A stretch of 8,899 bases of DNA from Clostridiales bacterium. Its GTDB lineage: Bacteria; Bacillota; Sulfobacillia; UBA995. The DNA lies in contig DOZU01000012.1 of the NCBI GenBank assembly GCA_003517845.1, forward strand, positions 2,851 through 11,749. The letters run 5' to 3'. A model generated the notes under the pieces. The model saw only the letters and a program-made list of their open reading frames with translations, did not search any database and had not been told where the DNA came from. The position numbers and the translations under genes are program-made. This document shows, piece by piece, positions 1-6,574 of this stretch (position 1 is its first letter; each line of letters begins with the position of its first letter).

Positions 1-301
1 CTTCCCTGACGGGCTTCATGAACGGCTGGCTCGAAGACAGCATTCTCCACCAATGGCAGATGTCCTTTACCCCAGAGAACAGGCGCACGGCATGGCCTCA
101 CCAACCGGGCATGGTTCGTCCTCAACTGTTCAACCGCCTCCGCCGGCCAGACTCCTCCCACTTGGCAGTCATCAGGACTTGGTCGGCCATGCGCCGCCTC
201 AGTCTGAGTTCCACAGGGCTTTGGGGAAGACCAGGTACCATGGGGTATAGTTGGCCCATTAAGCACCACGCTCTCTGGTCCACCTCCAGGCGGGCGAAGT
301 C

Positions 302-640
302 CCCGGCAATGCCGAGGGCCTGAAGGATGGCCACCTGTTCGGGGCGTGGGCGGTCGGGCCTGCCGATCCTCCTTGTGCCGACCTCTACCCAACTCCAGCG
401 CAATGTCTCCAGGGTGGCCCGGACATCCGGCGTGCAGCCGGTGTTCGAGCGTCCTTTGCAGCAGGTAGGCCAGGACGCAGATGAAGGCGTGGGCCTTGAT
501 CCGGAGATCTTTCCGATGGTAGATGGGCCTTATCCGCACGAAGCTCTTGAGGGTGCGGAAAGCCTGCTCCACCCGGACGAAGGCGAGGAACGCGGCCGGG
601 ACGATGCACCCCTCGGTGTCGAAAGCGTCTCCATCCCCCA
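302..640 (-). pseudogene. IS1634/IS4-like DDE transposase, C-terminal fragment, frameshifted
   Basis: This is the decayed C-terminal part of a DDE transposase of the IS1634/IS4 type, which would cut and rejoin insertion-sequence ends. Read on the minus strand, about 572-440 encodes VEQAFRTLKSFVRIRPIYH followed by a hydrophobic helix (HAFICVLAYLLQRTLEHR). This is the family signature carrying the third catalytic acid (E of VEQAF, at 567-569). After about 440-415 the homology continues in another frame (LETLRWSWVEVG, then RPRPEQVAILQALGIAG, ending near 302), so there is a frameshift. The N-terminal domain and the first two catalytic aspartates are absent here, so it cannot be active. A fragment from the middle of a similar transposase lies on the same strand at 6240-6535, on the other side of the defence-like cargo. 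Family assignment is from motif memory. The fragment ends are approximate. Confidence 0.7.
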
Positions 641-702
641 GCGGGTATAGCCCGAGGCCGTGAGGCAGGTCTCGATGGCGGCTACGGTACGGTGGCCAGG
701 CA

Positions 703-1200
703 TCAAGCGACTCCCCGACCGAGGACGAAACGCGCCCGCTCCCTGCGCAGCATCTCGTAAGGCGTCATGCACTTGACCCCGAGCCCGATGCAGGCATCTG
801 CGATCTTGATCTTCCGTGTCGAGGTTGGCGGCACCTCGTGCGTGACGATGGTGTGCCCACCAGCCAGCGCCTGCGCCACCAGGTAGTAGTCGGCCACCTG
901 CAGGAACGTGCTCACCGCCGCCGGCTCGTAACTCCGGCTCGTGGCCCATTCACTGACGCGCGCCAGCGCCGGGAACACAGCGGCGTCAGGACGCAGGAAG
1001 AAGGCGAGTCCCCGCGCCGCCGCCCACTGCGAAAGTTCGTCGTCTCCGGCCTGTACCTCATCGCCCACCTTCTCCACGCTGAACACAGTGCCGCTCCCGT
1101 GCTGGTGGACGAGCCAATCCCAGAAGGCGGGGCAAAAATCCATGCCATAGTGGAGGTTCTTCGCGCGGATAAACACGTCGGCGTCGAGCAGGTAGGCCAT
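703..1200 (-). CDS. DUF4411 family PIN-like ribonuclease toxin
   Basis: A 165-residue protein of the DUF4411 family, a PIN-fold branch regarded as the toxin partner of HTH-ImmA proteins. It would act in the cytoplasm as a metal-dependent ribonuclease when not neutralised. The N-terminal strand MAYLLDADVFI supplies the first acidic residue (D6 or D8). E43 lies in FSVEKVGDEV, D104 in the helix QVADYYLVAQAL, then comes the strand TIVTHE and D135 in KIKIADACIGLGV, followed by TPYEMLRRE, which resembles the family's C-terminal end. The frame is open further upstream. I chose the ATG at 1200 because it overlaps the stop of the HTH-peptidase gene (ATGA, 1202-1199) and puts the PIN strand at the very N-terminus. 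Translation is therefore probably coupled to the upstream antitoxin gene. Length is normal for the family and no key acid appears missing. The target RNA is unknown. Confidence 0.85.
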   Translation of the reverse strand: MAYLLDADVFIRAKNLHYGMDFCPAFWDWLVHQHGSGTVFSVEKVGDEVQAGDDELSQWAAARGLAFFLRPDAAVFPALARVSEWATSRSYEPAAVSTFLQVADYYLVAQALAGGHTIVTHEVPPTSTRKIKIADACIGLGVKCMTPYEMLRRERARFVLGRGVA

Positions 1201-2345
1201 CAGACCCCCACCTCCAGCTCGGCGCCCAAACGGCGCAGGGTCTCGACTTTCTTGACGCCCAGAAGCCGGAACGCCTCGACGAACGACGTCTGCCCCTCGA
1301 AGGTGCTGACCACGAGAGCGCGGGCGAACCGCTTGCCGGCCCGTGCCGCCTGGGTCAGGTAGAAGTTGCCGCCGCTGCCTCTGGGCACGCACCGCAGTCG
1401 CTCCAACTCACGCTCGTACGCCTCCCACAGCTCTTGGTGACTGAGCGCCCGGACGTCATGGATCCTGCGCAGGACGACGAGCGTACTCACCTTGAAGCGC
1501 CGGGCTAGTCGGTCGAGCTCATCGCGCAGGCCAGCGGATCTTTGATACTCCTCCCGCAGAATGGCGAGGGGAACGAGGATCTCTGCCGCAACCCGGTTGC
1601 ACCAGCGCTCCACTTGGTGCAACGGCGCCGCAAGCGGCCCCAGGTCGGACAGCGCCGATTCACCCAGCCACAGGTGTGCTACCTCATGCGCGAGCGTGAA
1701 CATCTGCGCGGCCCTGGTGTCCGCCCCGTTGATGAAGACGAGAGGCGCCAAATCGTCGGACAAGGCGAAGCCACGGAACTCCCTGGGGTCGAGCTTGCGC
1801 CAGTTGTTCGTCCCGACGACGCCGCTCACCATCACCAGTACGCCGAGCGCATCGGCTTGGTCGATGAATCGCCGGAGCGCCTCGGTCCAGGTCGGGATCC
1901 AGCGGCGCTCATCCAAGTCCAAGCCCAGCGGACGGCGCATCTCGGCGGCAGTTTCTTCGATGTCGTCCGTCACGCTCGCGGAGCCGACAAACGCGCGCTT
2001 CGGCTCCCCCGCCTTGCGCGCAAAGTCGCGGTACCACTCCTGCCGCTGCTGGCAGAGGTAGATCGTGTCGAGCAGGTTGGGGCTCGGCTCCGCGATCTGC
2101 CGGTCGGCCATCGTGCGCAGGTCCGGGATGGGCACGCGCTCTTCCGGCGGCTCGGGCAGGAAGAAGTATCCGATCGGCACGTGCGTGGCTTCGGCGAACG
2201 CCTCTAACTGCTTGAAGGTGGGCATGGCCTCGCCGCGCTCCCACGATTGGAGATGAGAAAACCTCTTGCGCAAGCCCGCCAGGCTCTGGCCTGCGCGCTC
2301 ACGCGCCCAGCGCAAGAGTTCGGGCTTGACCTCCACGCGCACCAT
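1200..2345 (-). CDS. XRE-type HTH / ImmA-IrrE zinc-peptidase antitoxin-regulator
   Basis: A 381-residue two-domain protein. Residues about 5-60 form an XRE/Cro-type helix-turn-helix (LLRWARERAGQSLAGLRKRF, then LQSWERGEAMPTFKQLEAFA), continuing into the typical linker IGYFFLPEPPEE. Residues about 150-300 form an ImmA/IrrE (DUF955) peptidase domain with HEVAH at 220-224 and the downstream helix WCNRVAAEILVP, where E255 is the likely third zinc ligand, so the active site looks intact. The C-terminal 60 residues resemble the tail of long HTH-ImmA regulators. The ATG at 2345 is preferred over an upstream in-frame start at 2555 because it has a G-rich Shine-Dalgarno sequence (AGGGGGTG) just upstream and begins at the HTH. 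It is first in a two-gene unit with the DUF4411 toxin. In this architecture the protein is thought to bind and neutralise the toxin, repress its own promoter, and possibly be switched by its peptidase. The last two points are inferred. Confidence 0.88.
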   Translation of the reverse strand: MVRVEVKPELLRWARERAGQSLAGLRKRFSHLQSWERGEAMPTFKQLEAFAEATHVPIGYFFLPEPPEERVPIPDLRTMADRQIAEPSPNLLDTIYLCQQRQEWYRDFARKAGEPKRAFVGSASVTDDIEETAAEMRRPLGLDLDERRWIPTWTEALRRFIDQADALGVLVMVSGVVGTNNWRKLDPREFRGFALSDDLAPLVFINGADTRAAQMFTLAHEVAHLWLGESALSDLGPLAAPLHQVERWCNRVAAEILVPLAILREEYQRSAGLRDELDRLARRFKVSTLVVLRRIHDVRALSHQELWEAYERELERLRCVPRGSGGNFYLTQAARAGKRFARALVVSTFEGQTSFVEAFRLLGVKKVETLRRLGAELEVGV

Positions 2346-2384
2346 GCCACCCCCTGCACGTCGGTCTTGCCCGTCAGCGCGGCC

Positions 2385-2438
2385 GAAACAGGAGGATGTC
2401 CCGCGAATCGTGGAATTGAGGGAGACAGCTCCTGTTTC
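2385..2438. repeat. 10-bp inverted repeat at the TA operon transcription start
   Basis: GAAACAGGAG at 2385-2394 is exactly complementary in reverse to CTCCTGTTTC at 2429-2438. The arm starts are 44 bp apart, about four helical turns. TGTC (2397-2400) and GACA (2424-2427) extend the symmetry imperfectly. The right arm overlaps the expected transcription start and the left arm lies in the leader. It could be a two-site operator joined by looping, or a leader hairpin. Confidence 0.55.
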
Positions 2439-2440
2439 CC

Positions 2441-2470
2441 AGTATCTCCGAACCCAAGTTCGCTTGTCAA
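2441..2470 (-). promoter_or_regulatory. Promoter of the HTH-ImmA/DUF4411 operon with palindrome in the spacer
   Basis: On the minus strand a perfect -35 hexamer TTGACA (2470-2465) is followed after 18 bases by GATACT (2446-2441), a fair -10. The spacer contains the palindrome CGAAC-ttgg-GTTCG (plus-strand positions 2449-2462), placed where a bound dimer would block RNA polymerase. The expected start of transcription is near 2434, about 90 bases before the ATG. An autoregulatory operator for the HTH protein is the natural reading, but it is inferred from position only. Confidence 0.6.
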
Positions 2471-2972
2471 GGCCCCCTACTACGAAGATGATCTCAGAGT
2501 CCCCGGCACCAAGGGGAGACGACCTCATCACCAGCCGCTTCCCCGGATTGTTCAACGCCAGTACCCCGTTTTCATGGTCCGTGGTGCCCCGAGGGGCATG
2601 GCTGTCTCTCGCCCGTAGTGCCGGAGGTCATACTCAATGCCGGCTCCGAGTGTTGGGTCGAGCGACACCCTGGCCGTACACCCTGGTCTACCCCTGCACC
2701 TCGAGCAACGGCATCGGTTGCATCCCCCCACAAGTGCTCTCGGAACGGCGGCTCCGGTCCATCCATCCTCCCCCGCGGTCGGAAACGGGGGGCGGGTCGC
2801 CGGTCAAGTCCGACGCTGGAAGGATTTGCAGGCCGAACGTGGAAGGACCCCGTGACACTCCCGGTCACGGCAGGTCCATGCTGGCGGACAGGCTTCAGCG
2901 CGTTCGCGCCGGGCTGGACGCAGTCCGTGGCTGGGATCAATGCTTGACGCGGGAACATGGAGAGGTGACCCT
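2471..2972. other. Divergent intergenic region upstream of the HEPN-ATPase operon
   Basis: About 500 bases without a convincing gene. Long open frames exist on both strands, but none has a ribosome site, recognisable domain or natural protein composition. The visible structure is two symmetric elements close to the operon: CCGTGAC-actcccg-GTCACGG at 2850-2870 (7-bp arms) and GCGCG-tt-CGCGC at 2898-2909. Either could be an operator or a leader hairpin. I could not identify a convincing -35/-10 pair for the plus-strand operon. Confidence 0.5.
2850..2870. promoter_or_regulatory. 7-bp inverted repeat, possible operator of the HEPN-ATPase operon
   Basis: CCGTGAC (2850-2856) and GTCACGG (2864-2870) are perfect inverted arms separated by seven bases, about 100 bp before the GTG start at 2973. 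The size suits a dimeric regulator or a short hairpin. No T-run follows, so it is not a classic intrinsic terminator. The function is inferred from position only. Confidence 0.4.
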
Positions 2973-3410
2973 GTGAGCGGCATGCCGACTTGGCCCGCTG
3001 ATTTTCTTGATGCCCATGCCCGGCACTGGGAAGATGGAGAGAGGCTGTGCCAAGCTCGACGGTGGGCCAACGCCGACTACCTGTACGGCTTGAGCGCGGA
3101 GTGTGGGCTCAAGGCCCTGATGGCGCGGACTGGGATGCGGACCTGGAGGACAGGATCCCCAGGGGATCTGCGGTACCGGGTTCATGTTGACAAGCTTTGG
3201 CCTGTTTTCCTCTCATTCGCGCACGGCCGGCCGGCAGGAAAATATGTGACTCTGCTGCCGCCGACCAGCCCGTTCCGAAAGTGGCACGTGAGCCAGAGGT
3301 ATGCGCACCAGAACCTTATTACCAAAGCATTAGCACAGGCGCATCGTGACGGGGCAAGAGGGGTACGCTCGGTGGTGCACCAAGCCCGGAAAGATGGGGT
3401 GCTGCCATGA
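2973..3410 (+). CDS. HEPN-like small protein, first gene of the ATPase operon
   Basis: A 145-residue mostly helical protein. The strongest signal is residues about 29-50, RRWANADYLYGLSAECGLKALM, which fits the long HEPN helix (pattern A-E-x-x-L-K), followed by HVDKLW at 71-76 and later FRKWHVSQRYAHQ (101-113), then a closing helix and GVLP. HEPN proteins are often RNases in toxin and phage-defence systems, or partners of nucleotidyltransferases. I do not see the canonical R-x4-6-H pair (only R-x3-H, as in RYRVH and RSVVH), so catalysis is uncertain and an adaptor role is possible. The GTG at 2973 is chosen because GAGGTGA (2962-2968) sits four bases before it. ATGs at 2940 and 2982 have no such site. 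Its stop overlaps the next ATG (ATGA, 3407-3410), so it is co-translated with the KGGVGR ATPase. The HEPN call is from motif shape only. Confidence 0.7.
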   Translation: MSGMPTWPADFLDAHARHWEDGERLCQARRWANADYLYGLSAECGLKALMARTGMRTWRTGSPGDLRYRVHVDKLWPVFLSFAHGRPAGKYVTLLPPTSPFRKWHVSQRYAHQNLITKALAQAHRDGARGVRSVVHQARKDGVLP

Positions 3411-4732
3411 CTGGCTTCGTTCCGTTCGACGAAACTCGGCCCCGGCTTGTAAGAGCGCTGGAACACCTGGCTCTGCCAGCTCGAGGGCTTTCGGAGTTGT
3501 TGGTGGTCCGGGACCTCATGGGCCGCATTCGACTGCTTGTTCCTGAACAACCTGAGCCGGGACCTGAGCTCGAACAGGCTCTAGGTGAACTGACAAGAAG
3601 ACTCCACCAGGAGCTCGGTGTGCGCTCATATGAGCCGGAGCAGGGTGTGCTCTCTGTGGACAAGGAGGACCTGGAAGCACTCAAGAAGGGTGCGCTGCGG
3701 CATGAGGTGCAGGGCTTGACGATATACCTGGTGGACCGTTTGATCACAGGAAGCGAATGGGCTACGATTTCCTCGGTCTTGCCCCACCCAAGAACCCTCC
3801 GGTTCACACTGTTCTCTATCAAGGGAGGCGTGGGGCGGAGTACCACCGCCGCCGTACTTGCCACCCACCTTGCCCGGAAGGGGCGCCGGGTGCTCGTCAT
3901 GGACCTCGACCTGGAGTCGCCGGGTGTCTCTTCGATGTTGCTGGCCCGCGAGGAACATCCCGATTTCGGTATTGTGGACTGGTTCGTCGAAGACCTGGTC
4001 GGACAGGGGGATGAAGTGGTTCGGCGGATGATCGGGCGGCCCAGCTGGGGCCAGGACTTTCGCGGAGACATCTTGGTGGCACCGGCATATGGGAGTGAGC
4101 CTCGGGAGTACCTGGCCAAGCTTGGTCGGGTTTACCTCGACAGGCCCCCGGATGGGGACCAACCACCCGAGGGATGGACCATGAGGCTCTTACGGCTCAT
4201 GCAAGCCATGGAAGAGCGTGAGAAACCGGATGTGGTGCTCCTCGATAGCCGCAACGGCCTTCACGACCTTGCGGCAGCCGCCGTTACGGACCTCCAAGCG
4301 CAAGTCTTGCTGTTCGGGATGGACACCGAGGCCACGTGGACCGCATACCGTATCCTCTTCGAGCACTGGCATTCACATGGAGTTGCTCCCAGCATAAGGG
4401 AGCGGCTTTCAGTGGTTGCCGCGCTTCTGCCCGAAACGCAGCCGGACGCCTACCTGAGTGGCTTTCGAGAGCGAGCATGGGACCTTTTCTGCAAGTGGCT
4501 CTACGATGAGGTCCCTGCCAACAGCAGGGAGGAATCCGAAATCGAGCTTTTCTCCTTCGACCTTGCAGACGAGGGGGCTCCGCACAATCCCTTTCCGATT
4601 CACTGGAACCGAGGGCTTGCAACGCTATCTTCTCTTCGTGACCTTGACGAATCCGTGGTATCCCTTGCCTACGAACGGTTTCTTGAGCGATTCGACCTGC
4701 TGTTTCAAGCCTTGTCGGAGGAACCTCAATGA
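3407..4732 (+). CDS. KGGVGR-variant MinD/ParA-like P-loop ATPase
   Basis: A 441-residue protein with an N-terminal region of about 130 residues that I do not recognise, then a SIMIBI-class (ParA/MinD/Mrp-like) NTPase. The P-loop at 137-147 reads SIKGGVGRSTT. The deviant-Walker signature lysine (K139) is kept, but the lysine that normally precedes S/T is arginine (R144). The next strand, RVLVMDLDLESPG (161-173), is the Walker A' motif with D166 and D168. DVVLLDSRNGL (275-285) corresponds to the Walker B/switch II region. The C-terminal 130 residues are family-specific. Such KGGVGR proteins form a recognised group, usually next to other NTPases and conflict genes. An ATP-dependent switch or sensor is likely, but a reaction cannot be stated. 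The gene overlaps both neighbours by ATGA, so the three products are probably made in fixed proportion and may form one complex. Confidence 0.82.
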   Translation: MTGFVPFDETRPRLVRALEHLALPARGLSELLVVRDLMGRIRLLVPEQPEPGPELEQALGELTRRLHQELGVRSYEPEQGVLSVDKEDLEALKKGALRHEVQGLTIYLVDRLITGSEWATISSVLPHPRTLRFTLFSIKGGVGRSTTAAVLATHLARKGRRVLVMDLDLESPGVSSMLLAREEHPDFGIVDWFVEDLVGQGDEVVRRMIGRPSWGQDFRGDILVAPAYGSEPREYLAKLGRVYLDRPPDGDQPPEGWTMRLLRLMQAMEEREKPDVVLLDSRNGLHDLAAAAVTDLQAQVLLFGMDTEATWTAYRILFEHWHSHGVAPSIRERLSVVAALLPETQPDAYLSGFRERAWDLFCKWLYDEVPANSREESEIELFSFDLADEGAPHNPFPIHWNRGLATLSSLRDLDESVVSLAYERFLERFDLLFQALSEEPQ

Positions 4733-6225
4733 ATGCACCGAACGCTGCCGCGACCTGGGATCCCCAGGTGCTGCGGGACCTCCTCATTGGAGCCTTGCCC
4801 ACGGAAACATCGGGGCACGGAGCCGCTCCAGAGCCTCGTTTTGTATACCTGCCCGCCTCCCACGTTAAGGCGGTTCATCCGAACGCGATGGTCGTGGCCG
4901 GCATGCGCGGAGCCGGTAAGAGCTTCTGGTGGGCCGCGCTTCAGGAGCGTCTGGTTCGCTCCATGGTGGCCCAATTCAACCCGCATGCCGAGGTGAGCGA
5001 ACAAACCCGGGTAGCAGTGGGCTTTGGGGAAAGACCCGGTCTCAAGGAGTATCCTGATCGTGATACGCTTGGGGATATGCTGCGGAAAGGAACCGAACCC
5101 CGCTTGATCTGGCGGACTGTCGTGGTACACAAGCTGGCACCCGATGGGCATCCGATTCATAGCCAGCATCACTGGGAAGAACGCCTCGCTTGGGTAGAGG
5201 CGAACCCGGAGCCGGTTGGACACCTCTTGGACCAGCAGGACCGGAAGTGGGAACAGAATCAAACCTGGTTCCTCGTTCTCTTCGATGCCCTGGATCGCAG
5301 TGCGAACAACTGGAAGGACATGAACAGGCTGGTCCGTGGGCTCCTACAGGTTGCCCTCGAATTTCGGCCCTACAAGCGTCTGCGCGTCAAATGCTTCTTG
5401 CGGACGGACCAGATCGATGAGAGTCGTGTAGCCGATTTCACGGACGCTTCAAAAGTTCTAGGTGCCAAGATTGAGCTGAGCTGGCCTGGACCCGACCTTT
5501 ACGGTCTCTTGTGGCAGTACATCGCAAACGTCGGTGATCATCGAGCCAAAGACTTTCGCGAGGCTGCACAGGCCGAGTATCTGGCCAAGTGGTCCATGCT
5601 TCGAGCCGGGGAACTGCAGGTCTGGCGTTCTGACATGCCTAACGACGTTCAGCGTGAACTCTTTCATGCCGTGGCCGGGATGTGGATGGGAAGAGACCAT
5701 CGCCGCGGTTTTCCCTATACTTGGATCCCCGGTCACCTGGCAGATGCAGACGGGCGGACGAGCCCTCGTTCATTTCTGGCCGCGCTTCGGGCAGCAGCCG
5801 AGGATACTCGGCAGCGGTACCCCGATCACTCCACAGTCCTGCACTACGAAAGCATAAAGCGCGGGGTACAGAGAGCGAGCGGGATCAGGGTGCTCGAGCT
5901 TAAAGAAGATTACCCGTGGGTCGACTTGCTGATGAAGCCACTTGAAGGCCTCGTGGTGCCTTGTGCGTTCGAGGAGGTTGTTGAGCGGTGGGAGAGAGAG
6001 CAGGTCCTTCAGAACATCCGAATGAGGATTGAGGCCCAGGAGGAGCGTCTTCCACCGGCTCATTTGGAAGAGGGCCCCCATGGGGCCAGAAAGGACTTGG
6101 AAGAGCTCGGTATCTTTGTTCGGATGAGGGACGACCGCGTCAACATCCCGGATGTACTCCGTGTTGGCTACGGACTGGGGCGTAGAGGCGGGATCAAACC
6201 GATCCGCAAGGGCGAAGACTCATGA
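4729..6225 (+). CDS. P-loop ATPase with C-terminal winged-helix-like segment
   Basis: A 498-residue protein. An intact Walker A, GMRGAGKS, lies at 58-65, and a Walker B-like strand FLVLFDALDR at 181-190 (D186, with D189 one turn later), followed by the strand RVKCFLRTDQ (219-228), which could be a sensor strand. The middle (about 330-355, YTWIPGHLADADGRTSPRSFL) and the end (about 458-493, ELGIFVRMRDDRVNIPDVLR and a GRRGGIKP tail) look like an ATPase lid and a winged-helix module, as in STAND- or AAA-like regulatory ATPases of conflict systems. I recognise the overall type but not a named family. The ATG at 4729 overlaps the previous stop (ATGA) and is preceded by a strong GGAGGA (4717-4722). 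Its own stop again overlaps an ATG (6222-6225), pointing to a fourth gene that has been lost. No membrane segment or nuclease motif is visible. Confidence 0.8.
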   Translation: MNAPNAAATWDPQVLRDLLIGALPTETSGHGAAPEPRFVYLPASHVKAVHPNAMVVAGMRGAGKSFWWAALQERLVRSMVAQFNPHAEVSEQTRVAVGFGERPGLKEYPDRDTLGDMLRKGTEPRLIWRTVVVHKLAPDGHPIHSQHHWEERLAWVEANPEPVGHLLDQQDRKWEQNQTWFLVLFDALDRSANNWKDMNRLVRGLLQVALEFRPYKRLRVKCFLRTDQIDESRVADFTDASKVLGAKIELSWPGPDLYGLLWQYIANVGDHRAKDFREAAQAEYLAKWSMLRAGELQVWRSDMPNDVQRELFHAVAGMWMGRDHRRGFPYTWIPGHLADADGRTSPRSFLAALRAAAEDTRQRYPDHSTVLHYESIKRGVQRASGIRVLELKEDYPWVDLLMKPLEGLVVPCAFEEVVERWEREQVLQNIRMRIEAQEERLPPAHLEEGPHGARKDLEELGIFVRMRDDRVNIPDVLRVGYGLGRRGGIKPIRKGEDS

Positions 6226-6350
6226 GCAGCGACGGAACACGGGCTGCCTCCCCCTGGCACCACGCCTTGGGCATCTGGCCAGGAATCTGCCTGTCCAGGT
6301 GCGATGCCTGCAATCCAACGCCTGCGGTACCCTGGCTTCCCGATGCATAG
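6222..6350 (+). pseudogene. Truncated fourth gene of the ATPase operon
   Basis: ATG at 6222 overlaps the TGA of the upstream ATPase gene, repeating the ATGA coupling used at the two earlier junctions. The frame reads MSSDGTRAASPW and continues for 42 codons to a TAG at 6348-6350. Everything after the first few codons appears to be antisense to the transposase fragment that occupies the opposite strand from about 6240. The most economical reading is that the operon once had a fourth gene, of which only the first codons survive at the junction. The 42-residue frame itself has no recognisable domain and may not make a meaningful product. Confidence 0.5.
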
Positions 6351-6535
6351 GTGCCCCAGGCGCATCTTCTCGCCAATGATGTAGTGATCACCGGCGCCCT
6401 GCAGGATGCGGCGGTTCTCCGGCGAGTTGAAGCCGGTGTCCAGCGCCAGCAGAATGCGGCCGAGTTTCCAGGCGTTCGAGACGCTTGCCGGCCGTGCGGT
6501 GTACGTGACGCTGTGGCCCTTCACCCGGCGGCGAA
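6240..6535 (-). pseudogene. IS1634/IS4-like DDE transposase, central fragment
   Basis: On the minus strand, about 6530-6354 reads VKGHSV, then SNAWKLGRILLALDTGFNS, PENRRILQGAGDHYIIGEKM. These match the central catalytic part of IS1634/IS4-like transposases, where KGHS is near the first conserved strand, the D of ALDTGF is the second catalytic aspartate, and the phrase ending in GEK is typical. The sequence between KGHS and WKLG is too short, so there is an internal deletion. From 6354 down to about 6240 the frame stays open but homology fades. The start and the C-terminal catalytic glutamate region are missing. It sits between the truncated end of the ATPase operon and the headless DUF4143 gene, and has the same orientation as the C-terminal fragment at 302-640. 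Boundaries are approximate. Confidence 0.68.
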
Positions 6536-6574
6536 CGCCTGGGCCTGGGTCGTACGGGCCCCTGGAGCCTCCTG

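Noticed and set aside
703..1392. Extended start of the PIN-like gene at 1392.
   Set aside because: The extra 64 residues are out-of-frame antitoxin sequence, rich in Arg and Gly. The ATG at 1200 with the ATGA overlap is far better supported.
1542..2207. Plus-strand frame of about 221 codons.
   Set aside because: It lies entirely antisense to the well-supported peptidase gene and has a low-complexity, Arg-rich composition.
2266..2976. Long plus-strand open frame of about 236 codons across the intergenic region.
   Set aside because: It begins antisense to the HTH coding sequence, has no ribosome site, and its proline/arginine/serine-rich product resembles no protein. It is a typical GC-rich shadow frame.
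3319..4119. Minus-strand frame of about 266 codons.
   Set aside because: It is antisense to the KGGVGR ATPase gene, whose Walker motifs are unmistakable. The product is Ser/Arg/Pro-rich without domains.
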